From Neodontobutis hainanensis (lineage: Eukaryota; Chordata; Actinopteri; Gobiiformes; Odontobutidae), in assembly GCA_024349245.1 (NCBI GenBank), contig JALDNG010000102.1:363001-427000 (forward strand): 64,000 bases of DNA. Direction: 5' to 3'. Shown here in pieces: positions 23,154 to 33,700 of the stretch; the stretch's first letter is position 1, and each line of letters starts with the position of its first letter. The notes under the pieces are model-generated. The model saw only the letters and a list, made by a program, of their open reading frames with translations. It was not told where the DNA came from and made no database searches. The position numbers and the translations under genes are program-made.

Positions 23154-23700
23154 ACAAGGGTCCACGTCTGAAATTAGATCTGAGGTATTTGAACTGGTCT
23201 CTGAGGAGGTTCAGGTTCAAAATGCTGGAAGCAATACCTATTATCGTGAACCAAAACCGGTCTGAGGACGGGTTTGCCACGATAGATCTGAAAGACGCAT
23301 ACCTCCACATTTCTATTATTATTAGTCCTTTTTACAGGAAGTTCCTAAGGTTTAGCTTTCGGGGGCTAAGCATTCCAGTATTGGGTTCTTCCATTCGGCC
23401 TAGCTCTCTCCCCTCGCATGTTCACCAGGTGCATGGATGCAGTCCTGGCTCCATTCAAACTCCCGGGCATTCGTGTACTGAATTAGATCGATGACTGGCT
23501 CAAGACGGAGCCAGTCATCGACTTTAGGAGACTAAAGACGGAGAAGAGAGTGTTGAGGTCCTCCCAGAGGACCACGCTCTGGAGCGGTGTGGGACCCAAT
23601 GACAATGCATATGTCACCCAAACGCATCAAGAAAAGCCATACTGGCGTTGGTCTCCAGTATAAAGCTAGGCCGCAACATCACTGCAAAGCAGGTTTAAGC
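23080..23700 (+). pseudogene. DIRS reverse transcriptase domain, copy 1, with TAG in the catalytic box
   Basis: One frame reads YSRYFIIPK, a lysine run, then KLDLRYLN and FATIDLKDAYLHISI (RT motif A with the catalytic Asp in IDLKDAY), followed by KFLRFSFRG. After a frame break the sequence reads FGLALSPRMFTRCMDAVLAP and then N-stop-IDDWL: the Tyr codon of the YIDD active-site box is TAG at 23484-23486. A 29-A tract at 23123-23151 gives about ten in-frame lysines where DIRS RTs normally have about two. Just after IDDWL about 77 bp present in copy 2 is replaced by 28 bp forming a perfect 14-bp hairpin. It cannot encode an active RT. Confidence 0.9.
23123..23151 (+). repeat. 29-A homopolymer inside the RT coding region (copy 1)
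   Basis: An uninterrupted A run between ttcc and ggacaaggg. It keeps the RT frame open on both sides. The identical length occurs at 51540-51568 in copy 2. Confidence 0.95.
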
Positions 23701-23739
23701 ACTGCTGGGGCTCAGGGCCCAACGTAACATATATTGGAC

Positions 23740-24349
23740 CGCTATATATGAGACCCTGCAGTGGTGGCTGAAAGCCAAGGGGTGGTCCCGAGGGGACCCA
23801 TTCAGGCTGTTCAGGATAACACGCAGATCCCTTCGTGCCCTGTCAACCTGGAAGACGACTTGGTTTCTGGCCCAAGGGCCAGTGCGGGGAGCGGCATGTC
23901 ACCGGGAATCCGTTTCGACAGACGCCTCCCTCACTGGGTGGGGCGCGGTCATGGACGGCCTCTTTTCCCAAGGTCTGTGGCAGGAGCGTGTTCTATAGCA
24001 CAGAAACTGCCTGGAAATGTTGGCTGTGTCGGTACACTCCGACGATATGTCGGTGGTGGCGTACCTAAACCATCAGGGGTCTGAGATCGCGCCGTTTTAC
24101 AGACTGGCGCATCAGATCCTCCTATGGTCCCAGGGTAAATAATCGTTCATCAGAGGGATGAACGTTCCTGGGGACCAGAATTATGGAGCAGACATCCTGT
24201 CGAGGCAGGGGCTGAAAGGCAAGGGGAATGGCACTTCATCCAGAGGTGGTGAAGTCTATATGCGACAGGTATCCCTGTCAAAAACATTGTGTGTTTTCCT
24301 CACGCATCCAACCCTGCAGGTTTTGGATGCCATGGTTCGATGTAGCTGA
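23740..24349 (+). pseudogene. DIRS RNase H domain and linker, copy 1
   Basis: Adjacent frames read LQWWLKAKGW, then TDASLTGWGAVMDGLFSQGLW (RNase H first Asp region), SDDMSVVAYLNHQG, a conserved AHQILLWS segment, and NVPGDQNYGADILSRQG (final Asp region of RNase H). The linker ALHPEVVKSICDRY follows. These are the hallmarks of DIRS RNase H, placed directly after RT as expected. At least two frame changes and a TAG or TAA interrupt it, so it is inactive as read. Confidence 0.85.
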
Positions 24350-24559
24350 GGCTGCGTCTGTGTGCAGTTTCCCCGATAGCGCTGCTCCCGGGAGTTCTAG
24401 AGAACACTGCAGACGGGCTCCCCATGGCAGATCCCTGGGTCCTGCCATCTCAGGCCCCAGCCAGAGAGCTGGAAGCTTTGAGTCTGGCCCCTGAGGGGGC
24501 TCAGTAATTATAAGATGGCCCGCCTGTAGGTGTAGTAGAGATCATACTCAGTTCCAGGG

Positions 24560-25140
24560 CTCCTTCCACGAGAGGGCGGTTAGAAAAGAAGCGGCGTGAC
24601 TGCAATTGGGGCATTTCACGCCGCTATAAGTGAGGGGCCTCTGAGGAGGCACTCTTCGGTCGTACGCTTCCTTCGTGGTAAATGGAGGATGAGACCTGCG
24701 ACTCATCCCAGAGTCCCAACGTGGGACTTGGCGGTGGCACTGGAAGGGTTGGCTGAGGCCCCCTTCGAGCCACTGAAATAGACGACATATCGAATTCTGG
24801 CGTTTAAGGTGGCGCTGCTCCTTGTGGTTACCTCGCTTAAGAGGTTGGGAGAGACTTCAGGCCCTGGCTATAACACCAATTGGCCTGGAGTCTGCCCCCA
24901 GAGGGGTTCAGACCATCTTGCATCTGAGGCTGTGCGGCCTACGGTCTTGCAGGTATTGCATCCTCCGCGGTATGTGTCGGCTGAAGAAGCGAGACTTCAT
25001 TTGCTCTGTCTGGTCAGAGCACTGCAAACCTATTTGCGTAAGTCTTCGCAGTGGAGAAAATCAAACCAACTGTTAGTGTGATTCGGGTCTCCTAAGAGGG
25101 ATCTGCCCGCAACTAAGCAGACGGTCAGTTCATCTCCCTG
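24560..25140 (+). pseudogene. DIRS tyrosine recombinase, C-terminally truncated, copy 1
   Basis: The frame at about 24596 reads SSVVRFLRGKWRMRP and PTWDLAVALEGLAEAPFEPL, the N-terminal core-binding part of DIRS recombinases. Then come LLLVVTSLKRLGE, a frame switch reading LQALAITPIGL, and a return to PTVLQVLHPPRYVSAEE...HLLCLVRALQTYL and SNQLLV. The sequence then runs through KQTVSSSP to a stop and directly towards the ICR. The downstream half, which would hold the HxxR motif and the nucleophilic Tyr, is absent. Copy 2 ends at the same place, so the truncation predates both insertions. Confidence 0.85.
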
Positions 25141-25239
25141 AGGCGCCAGGCGCTAGGGTGCTTTCGTCCTAAGGGGGGCATGCACTCCAGCCTCATAACC
25201 TAGATTAGGCATGGATCGGTGTGGCGTAGTGGGTATTTC

Positions 25240-25343
25240 GTTCCCCATAGTGTCGGTTTCGGCGCGGTGCGAGTTCCTCGAAGGAACGTCTCGGGTTACG
25301 ATGTAACCCTTGTTCCCTGAGAAGGGAACGAGACACTGCGTCG
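25240..25343 (+). repeat. Internal complementary region (ICR), DIRS copy 1
   Basis: The first half (from gttccccatagtgtcgg) is the complement of the left terminus. The second half (gtctcgggttacgatgtaaccc...agggaacgagacactgcg) is the complement of the right terminus. The two meet at aaggaac|gtctcggg, which mirrors an element circle junction. In the DIRS model this region templates completion of the termini through a circular intermediate. Confidence 0.88.
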
Positions 25344-25366
25344 ACCGCCACGCCTCCCCATGCCCG

Positions 25367-25595
25367 GAGCAATTGCTTCATCGCGAAAGACTAGCGCCGT
25401 GGTGAGCCGGCGCCCCTTTTATACTTCCGGTACGCCGGCACGTACGGCATTACGTTGCACCAATCAGGATTGGTCTAGTTTCATTCATACTTCAGAGCCG
25501 TCACGCCGAAGGCGTTCCCCATAGTGTCGGTTTCCCGACGCAGTGTCTCGTTCCCTTCTCAGGGAACAAGGGTTACATACGTAACCCGAGACGTT
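25367..25595 (-). repeat. Right inverted terminal repeat, DIRS copy 1
   Basis: Reverse complement of the left ITR from gagcaattgc outward, carrying the same inverted CCAAT/TATA promoter block. It then extends 40-odd bp beyond the left-end homology with gttccct-tctc-agggaac (25550-25567) and gggttac-atac-gtaaccc (25570-25587), ending acgtt at 25595. Confidence 0.9.
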
Positions 25596-28500
25596 TGTTT
25601 ATGGACACATATGTAGACAAGTGTAAACAGCCTTCAAAGCTTTTATTTTTGGTTATTTTAGTTTCAGAGTTCACCTTTCATCCCAGCTGGATCCTGTTTG
25701 ATCAACTTACTCATCCGTCTGTCTCACTTCCCCAAGCCACATCAAAGTTATATTTCCCAAATGTATTTGTTGCACAAAATACTTATGCTAAATCAAATAA
25801 ATGTGAAATTATTTTCTATTCTTTCTAATTTGCATTAAAATGAATACAGTAATAATTATTCCTTGTTGTTTTCTCAATGTAATGTATCTATACTCAACAA
25901 CTAAATATGTAACTACAGTTTATCAAACATTAAACTCTCCAGAAATCCAGCCAGTGTCTTATGAAACTAGAAACAAAACTGTTAAACTAGCAGATCACCT
26001 TTTCTTCAATTGTTTTGGGAATATTCTTGACAAATAATATGTGCATCTACAGTATATTGACTTCATTTTGTTTGTAGGTCTGTTCAACTTCATTGGTCAA
26101 CATTATTTGTTGAGCTTAATTGTCCCATATGTCATCCTGTTGTCATTAAAGTCATTATTTATGCTATGTTTATGTTTGGCTTAAAACAAAAGTTTTAATT
26201 AGTTTCCAACACAGGCTATTTGTATTTACCCAAAAGATTTTACAGCATTAGTGTGTCGCTGCTTCTGCTGCTGGGGCCACTAATGTTGATGATAATGATG
26301 ATTAAGATGATGAGCGATGAACAGAACTGGTGTTATTATGCAGCTCAGTATAAATTATCCCAAATTACCCTACTTATTTCAGATACCAATCCATTATGTT
26401 AAGATCAAAGCATGGTAGCCATCATGGATTTATAACTATTTCATTATAAACAATTATTTGAGTGGACAGTTGGGGTGGTGTTTGACCTTGGTGAAGAAAG
26501 TAACCTTGATAAAACTGTAGTCTAATTTCTCTTAATGCCGACACGTAACGGTAGTTTACCATCAGCTCTGCCCTTCAACTTAATATCAGCATGTTGTTTT
26601 CAAAGCAGTATAAAGAACATTTGTTTGTGTACATTTACACCTGATAAGAGCATTCCGAAGAAAGTTCAGTGCAGAGGCAGTGATTACAGTAAATTTCTTT
26701 ATTTTTATTGAGCATTTATACAATAAATGTTTATTTTACCTCACCATGACACCAGTCTAGGAATACAAATTTCCACCATCAGAAAAGTTTACACATTGTT
26801 GTAAATTGTGACTCTTGCGTTATAGCAACATAAGCTTTGGGCAACTCTTAAGATGTTGACTTAACATTAACCCTTGACATTTATCTGTTGGAGTGACTCA
26901 CACACACGCACACTCGTGGAAATGCACATACACTCTTGGTCTTTTTAAGGCCTAGTGCTCTAATGCGAACTGTCAGCCCTGCCACATTGTTTTGACTTGT
27001 TACAAGGGATAACGCTGGAGGGTGAAGCTTCTGTGGGGAAACAACTGTGACTACATTGTTTGTGTGTGTCTAACTACAGAAATTATAAATGACACAATCT
27101 GTTAAAATACATTTATGTCGATGTGTGTTTGCCATTTTTATTAGAGTTCCACATCTAATGCTATATGTGTAACGCGGATCAGTTTTCATCCTCGCTCTTT
27201 TCATGCACCATTTTTTGTATATTCAACTGAAGCCCATTTGACATGGTCCCCTCACACGCAACCAAAAAGATACACATTAGCACAATATCTGCACATATGC
27301 AGTACATACACCCATTCAGACTTACCAGATGCCTTTGAGGCAGATTATATCACATGCTCTGATGTTTCAGTTCTCACAATCTGGAGAAGAAATCACATAA
27401 ATGCACACGTAAAGACTTGATTTCATCTCTGTTTCTGGTCCTCTTTCTCCTTCTCCTGCCAGTAACATCATTAGAGCGGTCAGCTTATAATCAGATAGTT
27501 TCCCACATGGACATAAATGCTTAGTTGTTTCTTGTCTGTGGAGGTTCGCAGTCATCCAGGTCATCTTGAAGAAAAGGTTAAAGCAAACCTTTTCTTAGTT
27601 GTTTCTTATGAGATTACTAAAGATTTCAAGTAAAAAAAACACACCAATATAATACACAATTATAATCTGGCACACAATATAAGCACAAGATTAAGCTTTA
27701 TCTCAACTAACGGATATAAAGGTAAACTGGCAGCAGACCGAGCAGATGCTCATGCCTGGTCAGGGGTCAGAGCAGGCCCCAGGTCGGAGTCACCCTTTGA
27801 CATGGTTGGCTTGATTCTGAATGTGAACATTAAAAAGACTCTCTGTCACATGTTATGTTGTATGCTTACATCAAGTTTAAACATGAAAAGGCCAAAATAT
27901 GTGCATTTCTAATGGAAACCTGCATTTGACTAGAGATTGCCTTTTAAGTGTTGGGGAGTGGGAGTGAGAAAATAATTGTAAAGTCTAATGGAAATGTGGG
28001 AAAATATTGGACTTGAAGTACTCCCACCAAATTCCCATGGAGCAGTTTCAAGTGTAGAAAGTGTAGGTCTGTGTAGAAGCCAAGTCTGTAACATTGGTAG
28101 GATTTGCTACTTAATGAATGTGCATGAAAAACAGACAAACAACAAAACAGAGGTCAGAAAAAATAAAATAAAATTGAGGAGCAGGAGACATGTTGACAGC
28201 TGCAAGTTTGATTTACCCTCCAAAATCATAGTGACTTTTAAGATACAGATAGAAGTAGAGTCTTTATCTCAAACTGTCACTCTTTTAGTCTGTCTCTCCC
28301 TCATCCTAGTAGCGACGCCCTTTGGCTGTATCTCAGTAGCTATCTGTAATGGGCACAATGTTCAAAGCAAAGCAGTGGTGTTTGTGTCCACGGATGTTAA
28401 GTCTCTTGAATGCCGGACTAAAAAAAGTAGTCTTTCCCCTTGCCTTGCGTAGTCTGGCTTTCCCAATTCTCTCATGTTCAGCCTTTCAGAGAAGTCAAAA

Positions 28501-28828
28501 TCTTGCTTCCAGTCAATTGAAGCCGTTTTCATGTCTAGCACCCTCCGCCGCTTCGGGCAACGTGCAGTGTGTGTGCCTGTTTGTTAGGCTCTCATAGGGT
28601 AGGCTTTAGTGAGCATTAGAGTGTGTGTTGGCTGGAGGCTATCTATGACTGGGCCTGCAGAGCACAGATGGAAGAGAGCACTATCCTAATGGAGCCGCAA
28701 CCGTTTTACTGCATGATAACATACCATATATAAAAACGTGTGGGAGTCAGGCGTCTGATTAAAGCTGTTCATGTGAATCCTAATTCCCCGTCTGATAATT
28801 ACATTCATTTGTATCTCTATATACACAT

Positions 28829-28831
<3 letters not shown>
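25596..28831. other. Intronic sequence with one foldback-element tip
   Basis: AT-rich sequence, mostly unrecognised. The exception is 27536-27600, listed separately. No exon-like signal with domain support was seen. Confidence 0.5.
27536..27600 (+). repeat. Short fragment related to the end of the 43.57-44.30 kb foldback element
   Basis: The block catcttgaagaaaaggttaaagcaaa is nearly the reverse complement of the right outer end at about 44285-44312, preceded by tctgtggaggttcgcagtc (compare the complement of 44312-44340). It closes with aaccttttct, so 27570-27595 is itself a small palindrome (agaaaaggtt...aaccttttct). Confidence 0.65.

Positions 28832-28882
<51 letters not shown>
28832..28882. 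repeat. (TA)25 microsatellite
   Basis: About 51 bp of uninterrupted ta repeat, preceded by atacacatatc. Confidence 0.97.
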
Positions 28883-28883
<1 letters not shown>

Positions 28884-29586
28884 CCTATATATTTTTTATC
28901 TGATACCACTGAGGTTTGTAATTGTGAGAACTCAAGTGAAACAAAAATATGAAATCCTTCCAATTAATCTGTCATATTAACCATGAATTATAGCCTCCCC
29001 GTTTTCTCGATGAAAACTCTTCAATGAAAATTATTTTAAAAAGGGTTAGATCTCTTTAGGACTGAGTAATGTTGTTAAATCTGTCTTTGCTGATGTGCGT
29101 AATGCAAGTAATGAATCCTTTAGTGAAAACTCTGCTTTCACTTAAAAGTACAGAAAAGTGGGTTTGTTCATTGAAAGCACAACCAGAGTTTATTCTGAAA
29201 CTATTGTACTACAACTGTATACACATCCAAACATAAAACTAGAACTTTATGAAGTTGCCATTAATGCTGGGTAAAGTTGACTGTTTTAAGATCATTTGTA
29301 AACCATTTTTACACGTCACACAACAATGCTCTATAACTCAATGTTGTATTTTATCTTCTAAACAAATATTTCTTGGTGACTGTTTTAAATTTTACTCTTC
29401 ATCTGTTATATCATATGCCATGTTATAACACAGTAATTATAAGACATTTTTAAATTCTCACCGAAATATTTGAGAAAAAGCATTTCTGAAAGTGTTATTG
29501 CAAATCAGTTTTAAAGGTTATAGCGCAGATTGGATGTTTCCGTGTAGCGTTGTTAATACATTGTATTTAGCTCCTTGTAACAAACT

Positions 29587-29671
29587 GTAATAACATGTAA
29601 TAACAACATAGTACATACATACCTTAACCATAACTCCAGTATGTATGTACTATGTAGTTACATGTTATTAC
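29587..29671. repeat. Imperfect palindrome, MITE-like
   Basis: The left arm 29587-29622 and right arm 29639-29671 are complementary except for a 3-nt gap and one or two mismatches, around a 16-nt loop. The arms contain gtaataacatgtaa and catagtacatacatac. The flanks (attgtatttagctcc and gtattgtaaaataaagtgt) look like outer parts of a common small fish repeat. No coding capacity. Confidence 0.7.
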
Positions 29672-30699
29672 CTTTGAAGTGTATTGTAAAATAAAGTGTC
29701 TAAAATGCCTATAATAATAGAATAATTAAAAGACATGCAGGTTTTTTGAATGTTTAATCCTATTGGCAGTACAGTATCCAGTTGCTGTGTTTCAGAATGA
29801 ATTCCAAGCAGGTGCTCCTACACAGGTGTGGTTTCTGGTTTATTTAGGTTAATGAAGTTAATTGCTTACATAAACAATCAATTATCCCATCATTCTTTCC
29901 CCCATATGTCATTACGGACATCACACTACACTCGGCCCTTATCCAAATCCACCACTTGGCTTGAAATGATTTAAACGAGTGCATCTGTCTCTTCGATGGA
30001 TGGATGGCTTAAATATTGAAACGAAGGGGAAATGTTGGATGGTGACAGCCGGATAGATGGAGGAATGACTGGGTAAATGGAACAGACGGAGGGGTTTGCA
30101 CTTTACCAAAGAAGACCTGACCCACACACCGAAATATTCCCTGTGCTCATCTCCTGGCAGATTTACTACCCTTTACTCTTGTTTGATGTCACAGCTCACA
30201 CTCACTGCCATTTTTAGACTAATTAAAATGCCAGGGGCTCTGTGCACTGCACCTTATTAAGCCTGAAAAACTTTTTTCTCTTTAAGCATGACTTAAAATA
30301 GTAAAAAAGCCAAGTTGAGTTCAGCACATTAGACAAAAGGAAAAAAGACAGGCAGCACATAAAGTGTACCCTGGAGCACTCTAGGCTCAAGAAAATGTGA
30401 TTATTTGTTCATTGTTAGTGTTTAAACAACAACTTTTGTAGTCACTTGTCACATGTTGCAGAGATGGTGAGAATTTTAACATTGCATTGGTGCAGTTTAC
30501 AATTTGCTGCCACAAAATACTATGAAACCAAAATGTGTACATTGAACTTCTAGCTCCGCGCTCAGCATTAGACACAGTCAATCCTGACATTATGTCCGTC
30601 TCGTTACTCATATTATACATTCATTTTGCATCTGTATCTGTATCCAGCGCTGAACCCCAAGTTGGGTTTTCCAACGCCATTGATCCCATGTTGACAAGC

Positions 30700-30785
30700 C
30701 ACAGCAATCCTCATCTATTAAAACCTCTTATAATAAAACCTAGATGACGTCTTAAAATCTTTTTTTTACAGACCGTTCTTTTTAA
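30700..30785 (+). repeat. Dispersed repeat block, copy a
   Basis: Shares the pattern attaaaacctYtt-ataa-aacctagatgacgYcttaaa, a T-run, acaga and a gttc-like ending with 40335-40410 on the same strand. The family is unknown to me. Confidence 0.45.
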
Positions 30786-33700
30786 AATATGACATTATGT
30801 AATTTAAACAGTTTTCTTAAAAAAGCTCACTCTTTTAAGAAGTATATTTAACTTTTTCATATATTTCCTTTTCATTCCTGACCTTTACACAGAAAATGCA
30901 ACATGAACACTTTGAAGATAGAGTACTTACACAAAGAGCTAATGTCAAAACAACAATTACACAGTCAGTCACTTTTATCTTCTTTCCTTCCTCTACCTCA
31001 CTGTGTTGGCCACCCACAGACTACCCAAAGCACTAGCAGGTTCCCATATCAGGCACTTAGGTTTATCAGTCACGCTGACAAATGTTACAGTATGGTAATT
31101 ACCAACCAACGGCACACCAACAAACACACTGCTTTTCATAGTGAACATTGACCTTCTAAACTTGTTGGCACTTTGAAATAAAGACAAGCAGCTCATTTCT
31201 CTCTGCATACATCCCCCTTTCACTCTTATGTTATATCTATCTCCCAATAGCTTTCACTTTCTCTCTAATACCATTATTGGAGCCATCAGCCAGAGTGGTG
31301 GCATTTACTGGCCATGACGCTCCAAGTCACAAACATACACACACAAGCGCACACAGTGTCTATCTGGGCAGGCTGCCCATTGCATGCTAAGCTAATGAGA
31401 TTGGCAAAGTGCCACATTAGCAATATCAGCAGCAACCTTCCTTCTATTCTTTTTTGCTCACACACATTGATTTAGCTCAGAAACCTTTAGTCCAACAGGC
31501 ATAGAGACAGATACAGACATGGACGATGTCACAAGAAGAGGAAGTCCACCTTATGTGCTATGTTGAGGCTCTTCCTGAATTAAAAACAAAACAGACTGTA
31601 GAAAGGAGACGTGTATAATTAGCTTCCGGTGGTTGTAAAGGAAAGGAAGGAAATCAAGACATAGATACCTAAATGTACTTACCACATACAGTCTTGTAGT
31701 TTACACTTTAGCATATGCTGCATGCAAAATTTAATCACTGTGTTTATTTTTGCAGGGAGTCATAACTTTTTCACCGAAAACTTTTTTCCTGATATGACAC
31801 CATTAAGGTTATAACAGTGACCTTACTTCATGCGCTTTTGTTCTTTTAATGTCAATGCTGACACTTTTATTTATTTATCACAAAATGTTGAAAATGAATG
31901 CAGTGGGTTTAATATGAATGAAACTTGACCCTGACGGAGGGTCACTGAATCAAGAGAAATAGCACTAAAACTGGACACAAATCTCCTAATGTTTGCTTTA
32001 TTGTGCTTTAAACTGATGTCTTAAAATTTTCATGAAAGCCATAAAAGACAATAAAAATTTAATTCTAAGTGATGCACTGAGTTATGGATTTAAGGAATAT
32101 TCTGACTCATACAGGAACCAAATGTAGAGAGGAAAATATTGTCTCTTCTTTTTTGGGGGGTTCTATGTCTGTTCATCTAACTAGTAAAATGTTCTAAACA
32201 CATGTAAAAAAACATCAAATCAAATATAGGTCTATCTAACATTACATCTGAAAAATAGTAATTTAAAGCTCAAAAAAAAAAAAAAAAAAAAAAAACAGTG
32301 GAGGGAGCTGTTATTTCCTGTTTCTGGTTGTACAGCTGCCCGGAACAGACAAACAAAGCACTGCTTGAGGAGAAGCACACACCATAAGGTCTATGCCATC
32401 TGTAAATAACTGCATTTTGTTAAAAATTAACATATCATCTGACTTTTCTACTGGGTTTGTTAGACAACATAGACAACATAGACAACAGCATGTCGCTAAA
32501 ACTAATGAGAGGTGTGGATTTGAAATCTGTTATCTCACCACCATAATCCAACATGACTCACTGTACATTTCAAATTAATCACTCAGCAAGATTTTGTGAA
32601 ACAAATATTTTTTGTCTGTAGGCTTTATGGCATTTTAGAAGAATATATCATTTCAAGACACTTCCACTGTGTATTCAGTACTTTGTGTTCATGTGTTAAG
32701 TCAACTCGACGTAAATGTTTATGGCTAGACCAGACACATACAGCAGACTTCCCACATACCTACATTCTTCTATTTTCAGAACAAATACATGCTCAAGTGA
32801 CATTTTGTGACTATGGATTGAAGAAGTCCTAATGCACTGCAATGCAACTCCATACTTACATAAGCTGTTCTTTAAACCTTAATTTCATATTCATCCCTCA
32901 TTATTCTTCACACTGAAGTTCACAATTAGGATTTTTCATCTTTAAATGCCCCTTCTTCCACCTAATTGCTTCACCTCTTCACACTTGCCTTGCCCGACCC
33001 GTTTGGCTGTTGCTAGGGTTACGAGACAGTGATATGGAGCTATATGTGAACAGAGAACAGGCGTGAAAAAGAAACACGGAATAGATAGGATGTCACAGTG
33101 TAGGCTCAGGCTTTTTACTGTTGCATATTTACACACTGACAGACAGACTTTAGAAAAGAGGAGACACAAATATCCATTCCAAACAGACTTTTGTATTTAT
33201 TTACTCTCTTGCTATTTTTTTATAATTATTATTCAATAATACCAAAATTTTTTATAAACGAGTTCTGTCACTCAAAACTGAAAATGTAGTGGCTTGTGGA
33301 CACAGACAGTAAATTATAATTTTCTCATAACAGCACTGTCTTGGTTGCTGTCCATGGTGCTGAACAGTGCATGGTTACTTTAAGAAAAGTCGTAGACTTA
33401 GGATCTATAAAGGTCATGTTCTAGCTTCTTTTGTAAATAAGTAAAGAATTTTTTTTTCCAAAAATAATTAAACTTGTGCATAGACACAGCTGAGGCATGT
33501 GGACAACACCACTTATAGCCGTTAATGCCTTCGCTTGATCTAGTGCGCACACAACTGTCACAACACTGTAGTGTTTTCAAAGTAGCCTCTCCATGCAATT
33601 CTACACTAACTCAGGCGGAGACTGTTAAACATAATTTCCCATTAGAGATCAATAACGTGAAAGACTTGTCTGAGCTTCCCATGGCAGAGACCCGCGGTGC

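Larger units (their letters stand above)
20319..25595 (+). mobile_element. DIRS-like tyrosine-recombinase retrotransposon, copy 1
   Basis: A 5.28-kb GC-rich island in AT-rich DNA. It is bounded by about 200-bp inverted terminal repeats (ITRs; 20319-20516 and 25367-25595). An internal complementary region at 25240-25343 joins the complements of the left and right termini, which is the hallmark of DIRS-group elements. Internal order is gag-like region with a Cys motif, RT, RNase H, then tyrosine recombinase, all plus strand. Boundaries come from the points where copies 1 and 2 stop matching. Both ends show gtt at the junction, and no longer target duplication is seen. All coding regions carry stops and frame breaks, so the copy is non-autonomous. 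It lies in sense orientation to the host exon. Confidence 0.93.
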
